DNA from: Oscillibacter valericigenes Sjm18-20 | GTDB taxonomy: Bacteria; Bacillota; Clostridia; Oscillospirales; Oscillospiraceae | Direction of reading: 5' to 3' | DNA: 64,000 bases | NCBI GenBank assembly: GCA_000283575.1 | Contig: AP012044.1 | Coordinates: 4,154,001-4,218,000, forward strand | In this document: positions 25,570 through 34,453 of the stretch, piece after piece | Numbering within the stretch: the stretch's first letter is position 1 | Layout: the number at the start of each line of letters is the position of its first letter | Made by a program: the position numbers and the translations under genes | Notes under the pieces: generated by a model | Told to the model about the DNA's origin: nothing | The model's input: only the letters and a program-made list of their open reading frames with translations | The model's database searches: none

Positions 25570-26937
25570 TTAGTTATAGCGAAGCTCGTCTGCGTTTGGA
25601 GAGCTTGCTGCAATTTTTTCTACTTCCGCCTTTGTCATTTCCTTCATGCCGATAACCTTATTTGTTTTTGGATCTCTAGTTGTTTTAGCATAAACAACCT
25701 CCCCTGTATAATCAGGCTCATATCTGTATGACATACCGCTGTAGTTCTCCCCGTTCCAAACGTTGTCGTCATAGAACACAGCTACCATTTTTCCGTTATA
25801 AGTGTAGTAGCCATGTTCAGAATTAAGAGTGAAATATTCGGGATAATTTTCCTCGCTCTTGCCATTATCAAAGGTATAGGGAGGAAGTTCAGTTTCTTTT
25901 TCACCCAAAGGTTTAGCCTCAGCTGAAGCTAAACCCGTTGAGATTGAAAGCCCTGCATTATCACCGTCCAAAGCAGCAGCCTGTGTTGCGAACGCGGTTG
26001 CCGTACCTGCCACCACGACAAGGGCCAGAATAATACTGAATATAGTGGCTTTCTTCATTTTCATAATAGACACAATCCTTTCTTCAATAGCATTTTTACT
26101 GAAATGATTTACAAGAGGGGTTAGTCCACTCTTTGTTTCCTCCATGCAGACCAGCATGGAGGCATAAGCGGATTTCATTGTTTCTCCGAAAGTCCGCACC
26201 ACGGTTTCATCACAGGACAATTCAATGTCGCGGTTCGCCAGTACGTACATCATCCACACAAAAGGATTGAACCAATGCACACATACGGCGACGGCCAGCA
26301 CCAGCTTTGTCAGCGTGTCAAAGCGCCGGATATGAGTAAACTCATGGGTTAAAATATACAGGAGTTTTGTTTCGTCCGTCCAGTCGGTTTCCTTCGGGAA
26401 AAGTACCACGGGCTGGAATACACCATAAGTCAATGGGGCTTTGATACGGTCGCTTTGCCGTATTTGCACAAACCGACGCAAGGCGTGTTCCCGTAGCCAT
26501 CGTACTGAAAAGTCATTTTCAACCGGCAGAGACATTTTGAACTCTCTGAGACACTTGATATAGGCTACGATGAAAAATAACGCACAAACGCATAGGCCGG
26601 ATAGCCAGATAATTTCTATCGGTGAAACAGATACGGCTGATGCGCAAACTCCAATAGATTGTTCCGTGCCGGATATGTTGAGTATGTTGGAGATTTCCGC
26701 CGTCCCCGCCAAAGGGGACACGGCCGCACTTCCCTCAAATGTGTGCTTAACCACGTCAAGTCCCGCGTAAAAGCTAAAACGCGACGGAATAGAAAACGGT
26801 ACGAGTAAGCGGAAAATCACAATGCCCCACAACACAAGGAACGTCTTTTTGGGCAACTTATGCAGGGCAAGGGCACGGATCATCACAACCACCACAATCA
26901 GAACTGATGCGGAAAGACTCATTTGAAAGATGTCCAT
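25570..26937 (-). CDS. BlaR1-like M56 membrane metallopeptidase
   Basis: A 455-residue M56-family protein with four hydrophobic segments (about 8-25, 32-50, 108-128 and 212-232) and a zinc protease motif HEFTH (residues 198-202) with a downstream Glu in NRDIELSCDE. After a fifth hydrophobic segment (about 295-315) comes an extracellular domain of about 130 residues (FTLNSEHGYYTYNGKMVAVF...) in place of the penicillin-binding domain of BlaR1. It probably senses an extracellular signal and triggers removal of the BlaI-type repressor encoded just upstream (10 bp apart). The ligand and target genes are unknown; no beta-lactamase is adjacent. Confidence 0.85.
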   Translation of the reverse strand: MDIFQMSLSASVLIVVVVMIRALALHKLPKKTFLVLWGIVIFRLLVPFSIPSRFSFYAGLDVVKHTFEGSAAVSPLAGTAEISNILNISGTEQSIGVCASAVSVSPIEIIWLSGLCVCALFFIVAYIKCLREFKMSLPVENDFSVRWLREHALRRFVQIRQSDRIKAPLTYGVFQPVVLFPKETDWTDETKLLYILTHEFTHIRRFDTLTKLVLAVAVCVHWFNPFVWMMYVLANRDIELSCDETVVRTFGETMKSAYASMLVCMEETKSGLTPLVNHFSKNAIEERIVSIMKMKKATIFSIILALVVVAGTATAFATQAAALDGDNAGLSISTGLASAEAKPLGEKETELPPYTFDNGKSEENYPEYFTLNSEHGYYTYNGKMVAVFYDDNVWNGENYSGMSYRYEPDYTGEVVYAKTTRDPKTNKVIGMKEMTKAEVEKIAASSPNADELRYN

Positions 26938-26947
26938 AGTTACCGCC

Positions 26948-27307
26948 TCACTTCAAATTGCTGACAAGTTGCTTCAGCTTTTCGATTTCCTCTGTGGACA
27001 GGTTTTTCCTGTTCAAAAGGGAAGCGAAAAGCAAATCCATAGAACCGTCAAATACTTTGTTTACAAGCTCCGTCGTTTCCTGATCTTGCACCTGCTTTTT
27101 GGCGATTAAGGCATGGCACAGAAAGTTCGGTTCCCTGCGCTCAATCGCACCTTTCCCTATGCATCTTTTAATCAGCGTATAAGTAGTATTCATGTTCCAG
27201 CCAGTCTGCTCTTTGAGAATATCCGAAATCCTCTTGGCTGTCGTATCACCCTCTTTCCAAAGGACGTCCATAACTTTTAATTCGGAATCGAATAACTTGA
27301 TTTCCAT
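26948..27307 (-). CDS. BlaI/MecI/CopY-family repressor
   Basis: A 119-residue winged-helix repressor (KLFDSELKVMDVLWKEGDTT, AKRISDILKEQTGWNMNTTY) with a C-terminal dimerisation helix. GGAGG precedes the ATG by about 8 bases. It is followed at once by the M56 gene, the standard BlaI-BlaR1 pair. It would bind the three dyads in its own promoter and be inactivated when the M56 protein is triggered. Confidence 0.9.
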   Translation of the reverse strand: MEIKLFDSELKVMDVLWKEGDTTAKRISDILKEQTGWNMNTTYTLIKRCIGKGAIERREPNFLCHALIAKKQVQDQETTELVNKVFDGSMDLLFASLLNRKNLSTEEIEKLKQLVSNLK

Positions 27308-27321
27308 GTTAACAACCTCCT

Positions 27322-27396
27322 AACTACCATGGTAGTTCCTGTCGACATGTTTATACTACCACAGTCGTTTGCTATTGTCAACACTACTGGAGTAGT
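27322..27396 (-). promoter_or_regulatory. Promoter with three BlaI-type operators
   Basis: On the minus strand TTGACA (27376-27381) and TAGTAT are spaced 17 bases. Three related dyads surround it: ACTACCATGGTAGT (perfect, core at 27323-27336), ACTACCACAGTCGT (27355-27368) and ACTACTGGAGTAGT (27383-27396). The ACTAC/GTAGT half-sites are the probable repressor contacts. One dyad overlaps the -10 region and one flanks the -35. Confidence 0.75.
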
Positions 27397-27607
27397 TTTC
27401 GAATATTGGGAAAATCTTCCGATACATTAACCTGTCTGTTGACTGTTCTGTTTGCCTTGTGGTTGCTTTCTTATGAGCTCTGCCCATTGTCCGAATTTTT
27501 CAAACGCGTGGAGTTTGAAGCATGCTTATCATCACTTCAAACTCCACATCGGTCAGTTTGATATTCATTTGCATAAAAATCATCCGACGCAGGGCGGATA
27601 GGGGAGC
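27397..27607. other. Intergenic stretch with a long inverted repeat
   Basis: A 13-bp inverted repeat, GTGGAGTTTGAAG and its complement, spans about 27510-27550 with a 14-base loop. It lies downstream of the GNAT gene and upstream of the blaI-like promoter. No gene is supported. Confidence 0.4.
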
Positions 27608-28150
27608 CTAGTATGATTGTTTTGTAAAGTTATATTCATCTTTTAATATTCGCATCATTATAAAATCACTAAACGATCCGTTATAAAAATAGCCCTGTTC
27701 CTGAATACCCTCTTGTATGAATCCGAGTCGTTTATAAAACATAAGTGCCCGCGTATTTAATCCTACTACCCCGATGGCCACGCGGTTCATATTGTAATGA
27801 CGAAATGCCCTTTCAAGCATTAAACGCACCGCTTCACCGCCATATCCCTTGTCCTGATCGTCTGGGTTGGGAATAATAATCGACATGTCGGTGCAATGCC
27901 AATGGGGCCACATGCGAAGCAATCCCGTTTCTCCAACGATTCTACCGGATAAATCAGTAACCGCATAAAAATCACGGTCTGCTGCCTCTGGCTTTCGGAT
28001 TGCTTCTAATTCAGCTTCCATTGTTGTTGGCTGCACAAAGCCGCATTGAAACATAACCTCCGGCTGATTATACCAATGTGCGAAAAAAGCTGCGTCTTCA
28101 TCATGGAATGCCCGTAAAATAACATTGTTACCGATAATAGATTCTTTCAT
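27608..28150 (-). CDS. GNAT-family N-acetyltransferase (RimJ/RimL type)
   Basis: About 180 residues. It opens MKESIIGNNVILRAFHDEDA and shows the acetyl-CoA loop in DQDKGYGGEAVRLML, followed by NRVAIGVVGLNTRALMFYKR and a C-terminal GYFYNGSFSDFIMMRIL. The pattern is that of RimJ/RimL-type transferases that acetylate protein N-termini or small molecules. GGAGG lies 11 bases before the ATG at 28150; an ATG eight codons earlier has no site. Substrate is unknown. Confidence 0.85.
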   Translation of the reverse strand: MKESIIGNNVILRAFHDEDAAFFAHWYNQPEVMFQCGFVQPTTMEAELEAIRKPEAADRDFYAVTDLSGRIVGETGLLRMWPHWHCTDMSIIIPNPDDQDKGYGGEAVRLMLERAFRHYNMNRVAIGVVGLNTRALMFYKRLGFIQEGIQEQGYFYNGSFSDFIMMRILKDEYNFTKQSY

Positions 28151-28186
28151 TTGTCGTGCATCCTCCAAGACCATGTAAAATATTTG

Positions 28187-28792
28187 TCAATTTCTCTTTT
28201 TTATATCCTCTATAAATGTATTTGTAAGCATTTGAGCTTTTATAAAAGATTCGGAATTGTAATGACTGGAAAACCTGTCGCAAAAGCCATGCTCACCAGC
28301 GAATATTACCATAGACGTGTTCTTTTGCTGCTCCGGTGTAAGCACTAAATCATGGGGGGCAAAAGACGGTTCTTGTTCCGCAAATATCAAAAGAACCGGG
28401 CATTTCGGAACAATCTCAAGATAATCCCTTATTCGTGAACCATAATAGCCGATCACCCCATCACATACTCCAAATGCTGAGCATCTCCATGCAATCGTAG
28501 CGCCGATACTATATCCAACAAGAAAAATTGCCCGATATTGTGTTCTTAATTCTTCCAGAAGTTTCAACAGCTTTATGTGTACATCAAAACCGATCTCTGT
28601 TTTGAAATGGTCATAGGCCGCTTGCTGCTGCGAATATTCAAACGGTTCAGCTTTATGAATGAGATTTGGGCAATATACGTCATATCCTGAATTGCTGTAC
28701 CGATCACAGACTTCTACTATGTGCGGATTTATACCATATATCTCATGTAGAATAATAACAGCCCTATCAGAACCATTTTTATGAACAATCAA
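28187..28792 (-). CDS. Dienelactone hydrolase-like alpha/beta hydrolase
   Basis: About 201 residues. The nucleophile elbow is GYSIG (serine rather than the cysteine of true dienelactone hydrolases), with a later Glu/Asp region in FAEQEPSF and His in GEHGFCDR. The upstream frame is open into the lipoprotein gene, but the TTG at 28792 has AGGGGG nine bases before it and starts right at IVHKNGSDRAVIILHEIYG, the normal first strand. So I take that as the start, 49 bp after the lipoprotein stop. A hydrolase acting on a small ester or lactone is likely. Confidence 0.75.
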   Translation of the reverse strand: MIVHKNGSDRAVIILHEIYGINPHIVEVCDRYSNSGYDVYCPNLIHKAEPFEYSQQQAAYDHFKTEIGFDVHIKLLKLLEELRTQYRAIFLVGYSIGATIAWRCSAFGVCDGVIGYYGSRIRDYLEIVPKCPVLLIFAEQEPSFAPHDLVLTPEQQKNTSMVIFAGEHGFCDRFSSHYNSESFIKAQMLTNTFIEDIKKRN

Positions 28793-28841
28793 ACCGTTTT
28801 TCCCCCTCTTAATATAAAGACATTTATAAAAAAACAAGTGC

Positions 28842-29969
28842 TTACTTTTTTTGATAAATAGTTTTAGATACCTGTGTTTGAAGATAATCACGATTAAACA
28901 AATACGAGCTTTCCGTAGAATAAGATGAATCATTACTTTCATCCAATATGCTGACGAAGATATTTTTTTCATCTGCAATCATGCTACGGATGCTTCCGGA
29001 AGAGGACAGTACCAATTGAACCTGTGACAGCTTGCTGCCATCACCGTTCATAAAATAGTAGATGTTGCTTTCACGGACAAAAAAGAGTGCAGAATCATTT
29101 TCGTTACTGCCGGATACTGCGCGCAGCCCCAAAGAGTCGAATATTTCCTCAGCTCCATCGCTGTTGATTGCCGCAATATAGCCACGGTCAGAGAAATCTC
29201 TGAAATATAAGAAATGATTAAAAGCATTAAACTGCACAAGTCCATTTTGAAGAATCGCCTGTTTTAGGGTGTCGCTTAATTGAATCGTATCTGTAAGCGT
29301 TCCGCTTTCACAATCGTAAATTTCAATACAAACATCCGTATCAACACCATCTGATTTTTCAGCAACGGTAAAAAGCTTATTATTATAGCACGAAAGACCC
29401 ACAATACTGTCTTGATCACTTTCTTTCAGTACAAATTCCAGCAATTCCTTGCTTTGAGCGCTATATTTGTAAATTAGAGAACGATTGGTAGTATCCGAAT
29501 TCTTATCCCTTGCCAAAATATAAACATCCGTAGCTGTAGCAGAAATATAGTCTATGGCTTCCGACCCACCGGCGAAAGGGATCGCTTCAAGTGTATCTTT
29601 TGATAAATCAATTTTAAGGAGCTGGTGCTCCATATTGTTTAAGGCAACCGGCATATAGGCGGTGTTATCCACACATACAGGTATCCCCTGCGACATGTAG
29701 AATTGCTTAACAGTTCCAATTTCTTTCTGTGTTTCTGTTCCGACATTAAATCGCCCAAAGATCATGTTTCCGTCAGGCGACAGGGAGGTATATAAAATAT
29801 TGTCATCCTGTAGTACCACCGGGGCATATTCTTTTAGGCCATTTACTTTCTTAATTAAATTTTGCTCCGCAAGTATTTTGTCATTTGAACATGCGGTTAT
29901 GGTAAGCATGATGCCAATGGCAAATAGTAATGAAATTGTAATGAACCTTATTTTATCAAGCCATTTCAT
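28842..29969 (-). CDS. Lipoprotein with beta-propeller-like repeats
   Basis: A 375-residue lipoprotein: signal segment ITISLLFAIGIMLTITAC with lipobox ITAC (Cys27). The mature part is rich in short beta repeats (NILYTSLSPDGNMIFGRF, TDVYILARDKNSDTTNRS, IYYFMNGDGSKLSQVQL) as in extracytoplasmic beta-propellers. No enzyme motif is seen. The gene starts 76 bp downstream of the VanZ-like gene stop and precedes the hydrolase, so these may form a unit. Function is unknown. Confidence 0.7.
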   Translation of the reverse strand: MKWLDKIRFITISLLFAIGIMLTITACSNDKILAEQNLIKKVNGLKEYAPVVLQDDNILYTSLSPDGNMIFGRFNVGTETQKEIGTVKQFYMSQGIPVCVDNTAYMPVALNNMEHQLLKIDLSKDTLEAIPFAGGSEAIDYISATATDVYILARDKNSDTTNRSLIYKYSAQSKELLEFVLKESDQDSIVGLSCYNNKLFTVAEKSDGVDTDVCIEIYDCESGTLTDTIQLSDTLKQAILQNGLVQFNAFNHFLYFRDFSDRGYIAAINSDGAEEIFDSLGLRAVSGSNENDSALFFVRESNIYYFMNGDGSKLSQVQLVLSSSGSIRSMIADEKNIFVSILDESNDSSYSTESSYLFNRDYLQTQVSKTIYQKK

Positions 29970-30044
29970 AAATCTTCTCCAATCTGATACGAATGTCCAA
30001 TTATGCTCATACTGGGATATTTACAAATTACCTACAGCTACCTG

Positions 30045-30581
30045 TTATGCTTTTGTAGAACCCGATTTTACTCGTTGCAAAACAACGTTCACTATTGGTT
30101 TGAAAAGCAAATATAAGAGGTATCCTATGATCCCGCCAACCGTATTGGTTATTACATCAGTGATATCCGCTGATCGAAAACCGTTAATAAGCGGCTGAAG
30201 TAATTCGATACTTAGGCTAAACATGAGTGTTCGTGCAATGCATGTAAATATATCCTGCTTTTTTACTATGGGCAATAGAAAACCAAACGGTATCATCATG
30301 ACCATATTCAACACAATTTGTCTAACAGTATCGCCTCTTCCATGAAAATAGTCATCAAACGGAAGTAGGCTTATAGGTCTATAAGGATAATTTAAAATAA
30401 ATGGAATGGATGTAATTATTGGCATTAACGTAACATAGAGAACTAATCCGATATATACGTACATGAGTGTATTTACAAGAAGAGTATCTCTCCCTTTAAT
30501 CTTCCATTTTTTGTATAGGACAGCTATGTATATTGCAATCATAGCAATAATATCGACTAAATATTTAATACCCATGCTCAT
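30045..30581 (-). CDS. VanZ-family membrane protein
   Basis: A 178-residue protein with four to five transmembrane segments. The VanZ pattern is visible in ISLLPFDDYFHGRGDTVR, NMVMMIPFGFLLP, and SLSIELLQPLINGFRSADIT DVI. VanZ-like proteins are linked to glycopeptide (teicoplanin) or lipoglycopeptide tolerance in some bacteria, but most family members have no known role. No vanHAX genes are nearby. Confidence 0.85.
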   Translation of the reverse strand: MSMGIKYLVDIIAMIAIYIAVLYKKWKIKGRDTLLVNTLMYVYIGLVLYVTLMPIITSIPFILNYPYRPISLLPFDDYFHGRGDTVRQIVLNMVMMIPFGFLLPIVKKQDIFTCIARTLMFSLSIELLQPLINGFRSADITDVITNTVGGIIGYLLYLLFKPIVNVVLQRVKSGSTKA

Positions 30582-30837
30582 GCATTTGCTCCCTCATGTT
30601 ATAAAATAGCACTAAACCGCCTGCGGCGGTGGTATTGACAGTATCTTCATCAGCTGATAGAATTATACCGCAACATAAACTACGTTGCCTCTAAAGAAAA
30701 GGCGGCTGGAACGATACCAGTGGCGGTTTCGTGCTATGGAATCATCCAAAGTTATGCGCAGCTTTGCTCTTATGGAACGCTCATGCCCTTCACTGGGATG
30801 GGCGTTTTTTCGCGCCTAACTTCGGATAATTCTCTAT
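30582..30837. repeat. Intergenic stretch with nested inverted repeats
   Basis: AACCGCC at about 30614 and TGGTAT shortly after pair with ATACCA and GGCGGTT near 30714-30728, giving nested terminal inverted repeats about 115 bp apart, like a small MITE. A hairpin (GCCCTTCACTGGGATGGGC region, T6) at about 30784-30812 could terminate plus-strand transcription. No gene is supported. Confidence 0.4.
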
Positions 30838-31674
30838 TCATAATTCACACTTGTATATTCTGTGAAAATCGCTTCCGATCAGCATATTACCACGTAAGAT
30901 CACACCCTTGTTAAAGTGTCCCGTGGGAAAATCAAATCTGTTCTGCAATACCAATGTTCGTTTGTCCCATAGCGATATACCTCCGTCAGCAATAACGAGC
31001 CAATCTTTATATAGACCAAGTATCCTTGTCATACCCTTTACCGCTTTATTTGCCGCACTAACAATCTCAAGAGTTTCGGCATTTACCGCTTTTATCGTCA
31101 TATCTTGCGACACCGTATATATTGTTCCATTATGATAAACAACGCTGTAGATATTCTTTCTGCATAACTTGATTTTACGAAGCGGTTGCATACTTATTGT
31201 ATCTGTTTCGATTAGATCGCCGATGACAGTGCCGGTGTATATGCGGTTCCCGATAACACAATGGTCCCATGAACTTGACTCATTTATATCAAATTTTTTA
31301 ACAGATAGCGTTTCAAGATCCATGACCGCCATCTTTCCGTTGCGTATATTTATATACGCACTTCTCCCATCGAACCTGACGACGCCTAAATCAGACGACA
31401 GATTTTCGCCGAGCCGCATAACTTCAATTACTTGCAGATTATTTTTATCAAGGATATACAGGTCGCAAAAATCAGTGAGGACAATATATTTTTCACAAAT
31501 TGAAAAAGCGCGTGCTTTGCCGTCCTTTTTGAAGATAATGTTTTGTGCCGTCAGGCTCATGTCAGTGAAATCATACTTACAAAAAGTACGTTTACAGCGT
31601 ATATATAGAAATCGCTCGTCCGCAGCCATATTTAGACCATCGTTTTCCAAATCGAGTATTTTTATCGCATCCAT
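30838..31674 (-). CDS. WD40-like beta-propeller protein, no signal peptide
   Basis: A 278-residue cytoplasmic protein built of repeated four-strand blocks: ERFLYIRCKRTFCKYDFTDM, EKYIVLTDFCDLYILDKN, GRSAYINIRNGKMAVMDLET, GNRIYTGTVIGDLIETDTIS, KDWLVIADGGISLWDKRTL. This is typical of a WD40/PQQ-like propeller. The start ATG has GGA 8 bases upstream. There is no catalytic motif, so a scaffold or sensor role is possible but unproven. Confidence 0.6.
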   Translation of the reverse strand: MDAIKILDLENDGLNMAADERFLYIRCKRTFCKYDFTDMSLTAQNIIFKKDGKARAFSICEKYIVLTDFCDLYILDKNNLQVIEVMRLGENLSSDLGVVRFDGRSAYINIRNGKMAVMDLETLSVKKFDINESSSWDHCVIGNRIYTGTVIGDLIETDTISMQPLRKIKLCRKNIYSVVYHNGTIYTVSQDMTIKAVNAETLEIVSAANKAVKGMTRILGLYKDWLVIADGGISLWDKRTLVLQNRFDFPTGHFNKGVILRGNMLIGSDFHRIYKCEL

Positions 31675-31772
31675 AAAATATCCTTTCTGTATAAAAATAT
31701 AAGTAATCTGAAATTCAAATGTCTAATTATTTTTAGTATAACATAAACAACCATGCTAATATAGATGCTCTA

Positions 31773-31946
31773 TTAGAATCCTTCGTTTATGACAGCCCAC
31801 TTGCCATTTTCTTTTCTTACAATGCTTATCGTATGTTTCTCGGATTCTCCATCTCGAATTGCCGTTACATCAAAAATGATAATGTTTCCGGCTGAATATA
31901 CATTCCCAGTATGCTGGCTGTCTATTGTGCTATGCGGCTTCTTCTC
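31773..31946 (-). pseudogene. 3' fragment of a host gene cut by the ICE
   Basis: From just after the recombinase stop codon, the same frame continues with good protein-like sequence (QHTGNVYSAGNIIIFDV, TAIRDGESEKHTISIV, GKWAVINEGF) to a stop at 31773. This looks like the last ~55 residues of a secreted or lipoprotein-type beta-rich protein with a C-terminal KWAVIN. No start or upstream part is present on this side, so the ICE most likely integrated into this gene. The 5' part should lie at the other ICE end, outside the window. Confidence 0.65.
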
Positions 31947-33596
31947 TTATTCACCCGGCAGTTCCTGTTCCATTTCCGTATTACCCTTAAAGGTAATACG
32001 GATGCGGTCAGGGGATAAAACCACGATCTTGTCAGTCACAGCTTTAACCACATCCTCCCGGTATTCTTTCAGGCTGAGATCTGTGTTTTCCATCATATAA
32101 AGCAGCTCATGGATTCTGGCTTGTGTATTTTGGGCAAGCATGGTCTGCTCTTGGTGTTCGCCAAGCTGACCCTGCAACCCCTTTATTTCCGCTGCGATTT
32201 CCTCAAACTTGACATCGAAGTAATCCGCACCGGCACTGGACTTGGAGCTGAGTTCCACTAAATCCATCATAACGCTCTGCAGCTCGGCGATGCGATTTTG
32301 GACAGCCGCTTCATTGAAACTGTCATCATCCTGTGAACCGATAGCCAGCCGCAGGCCTGCCTTGAGTGTTTCTATGACATCAGCCTTATCCTTATCCAGT
32401 CTGTTCAGGGCGGTAACGATTGCTTGGTGCAACCGGCTTTCCTCAATGGCAGGGGACTCCTTGCAGTATTTCGTGCCGTATTCCAAGCGGTTGATACAGC
32501 GCCAAACCACCTTTTTCTTACCATTCCTTGCCCAAGTGACCCTGCGGTACTGCGTACCGCATTCACCGCAGCAGAGAAGCTCGGTCAAGGCGTATTTGCT
32601 GCTGTATTTTCCTTTTTCGGTTTTCACCGCTTTCTTGGCTACCTTTCGCTTACCGGCTCTTCTGGCCATTTCCTCCTGCACAAGATTAAATAAATCTTTT
32701 GAAATAATCGGCTCATGATTTCCGGTTACATAATACTGCGGGATTTCGCCATTGTTTTTCCGGGTTTCCTTGGTCAAGCAGTCCACCACATAGGTTTTCT
32801 GCAGCAGGGCATCCCCAATATAGCGCTCATTCCGGAGCATATACTGGATGACTCCCGGTGACCATTCCTGCTTTCCGGTGGGCGAGAGAATATTGTCTGC
32901 CTCCAGCGATTCCTTTATCTTTCGGACGCTGGCACCGGAGTAATAGTTCCGGAAAATCCGCTTGACGATTTCCGCTTCCTCCGGAACAACCTTGGGCTGA
33001 CCGTCCTCGCCTTTTTCGTAACCCAGCAGGCGGGAGTATTGAAAGGGAACCTTTCCGCTTTTGAAGCTCTGGCGCTTGCCCCATGTCACGTTACGACTGA
33101 TGGATTCGCTCTCTGCTTGCGCAAAGCCGCTGAGAAAGCATAGCGCCATTTCGCTGGCCATCTCCATCGTGTTGATGCCCTCTTTTTCAAATATAATGGG
33201 GATACCCTTTGCCTTGAGCTTTCGGATATACCCGATGGCATCCAGCGTGTTTCTGGAAAACCGGGAGACCGATTTGGTCAGCACCATGTCGACTTTGCCT
33301 TTTTCGCACAGTGCCATGAGCTTGAGAAACTCGGTGCGCTTCTTGGCGCTGGTTCCGGTGATGCCCTCATCGGCAAAAATACCGGCAAGCTCCCAATCCT
33401 TGTTTTTGTTGATTTTCTCTGTGTAATATGCAATCTGTGCAGCATAGCTAGACTGCTGTTCTTCCTGTTCGGTGCTGACCCGGCAGTAGGCCGCCACACG
33501 GAGCTTTCTCTTTCTGGCATTGGGCTTGGTTAAAAGAATATTGGCAGGGATCACATCGACCCTTTTTTGTACCGACGTTATGGTTTGTGTTTGCAT
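31947..33596 (-). CDS. Large serine recombinase (ICE integrase), first of three
   Basis: About 549 residues. The resolvase catalytic domain opens RVAAYCRVSTEQEEQQSSY, where the Ser in CRVS is the nucleophile, with KSVSRFSRNTLDAI as the arginine motif. The recombinase domain (SVRKIKESLEADNILSP..., NERYIGDALLQKTYV) and a zinc ribbon (CCGECGTQY, with a later WRCINR) follow, then a coiled coil. The ATG at 33596 is preferred: GGAGT upstream overlaps the previous stop. It sits at the very edge of the ICE and probably catalyses integration and excision with its two partners. Confidence 0.92.
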   Translation of the reverse strand: MQTQTITSVQKRVDVIPANILLTKPNARKRKLRVAAYCRVSTEQEEQQSSYAAQIAYYTEKINKNKDWELAGIFADEGITGTSAKKRTEFLKLMALCEKGKVDMVLTKSVSRFSRNTLDAIGYIRKLKAKGIPIIFEKEGINTMEMASEMALCFLSGFAQAESESISRNVTWGKRQSFKSGKVPFQYSRLLGYEKGEDGQPKVVPEEAEIVKRIFRNYYSGASVRKIKESLEADNILSPTGKQEWSPGVIQYMLRNERYIGDALLQKTYVVDCLTKETRKNNGEIPQYYVTGNHEPIISKDLFNLVQEEMARRAGKRKVAKKAVKTEKGKYSSKYALTELLCCGECGTQYRRVTWARNGKKKVVWRCINRLEYGTKYCKESPAIEESRLHQAIVTALNRLDKDKADVIETLKAGLRLAIGSQDDDSFNEAAVQNRIAELQSVMMDLVELSSKSSAGADYFDVKFEEIAAEIKGLQGQLGEHQEQTMLAQNTQARIHELLYMMENTDLSLKEYREDVVKAVTDKIVVLSPDRIRITFKGNTEMEQELPGE

Positions 33597-33601
33597 GGCG
33601 G

Positions 33602-34453
33602 TTACTCCTTTCCAATCAGCTTTCCGTTTATCATCCGCAGCCACAGGCTGCCGTCCGCATCTATGCCCACCTGCTTGACGGTATCCTCAAATAATCGGAT
33701 TGAGAAAGCCTCCAGCAGCGGTTGCCCTTCAAATATCGCCAACAAACGGCGGGTTAAGTATTCCGGCTCTGTATTAGCACAGGCCTCATATTTTGCGGCG
33801 GCGCAGCCGAATATCAGCAGCTTGATGTAGTCGCTGTCCACCTCGCTTTTTTCCAGCTCCCGGTTGATTTGATTTTCCGTCCGGGCAACATCAAGGGAAT
33901 AATTCTCCCGATGCGGTGAAGAAAGCTCCAGCAGGCTCGGATTGCTGATAATCGCATTTAATATGTCTGTTATGCTCTCCAACAGGGCTTGGTCTGTGAT
34001 GCGTTTCGGTGTGATACGCCCCTCGGCGGAGCAGCACCATGCTTCATATTTCTTGCTTCTGCCATCCCTTGTGTACTTGGCTCCACAAATCCCACAAACC
34101 GCCTTACTGCGGATGCTGTCCAATTTCCCGGATAAAGGCTCCCCTTGACTTTTCTGCCCGATTAGGGCGGATACAGCCCCGAACGTGTCGGCAGGGATAA
34201 TCGGCGGGAAGTCCTCCCTGCCGCAGTAACGGGGATTTTCCAGCATCCGCTTGACCATATGCTTGTTCCAATCGGTGCGGTTCTCCATATAGGAGATACC
34301 TTTAGCGGTGAGGCTTCCTGCAATCCGGCGATAAGACATTCCGGCTTGGTAATCCTCAAAAACTTGCCGTACCACAGCGGCTTCCGCTTCACGGATGCAC
34401 AGCGTACCATTTTGAATGTGATAGCCGAATGGAAGGTATCGGTTTTTCTTCAT
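33602..34453 (-). CDS. Recombinase-family protein lacking the catalytic domain, second of three
   Basis: A 283-residue protein that begins directly in the recombinase (DNA-binding) domain: MKKNRYLPFGYHIQNGTLCI, then VVRQVFEDYQAGMSYRRIAG and NPRYCGREDFPPII. A zinc ribbon (CGICGAKYT, with a later WCC) and a coiled-coil-like C-terminus follow. There is no resolvase N-terminal domain and so no catalytic serine. Its ATG overlaps the stop of the third recombinase gene (ATGA), and its stop is 5 bp before the first. Tight coupling suggests it is a DNA-binding partner in a hetero-oligomeric recombinase. Confidence 0.85.
   Translation of the reverse strand: MKKNRYLPFGYHIQNGTLCIREAEAAVVRQVFEDYQAGMSYRRIAGSLTAKGISYMENRTDWNKHMVKRMLENPRYCGREDFPPIIPADTFGAVSALIGQKSQGEPLSGKLDSIRSKAVCGICGAKYTRDGRSKKYEAWCCSAEGRITPKRITDQALLESITDILNAIISNPSLLELSSPHRENYSLDVARTENQINRELEKSEVDSDYIKLLIFGCAAAKYEACANTEPEYLTRRLLAIFEGQPLLEAFSIRLFEDTVKQVGIDADGSLWLRMINGKLIGKE

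Noticed and set aside
28793..28978. Upstream extension of the hydrolase frame
   Set aside because: It overlaps the lipoprotein gene in another frame; the TTG at 28792 has a strong ribosome site and starts at the family's first strand.
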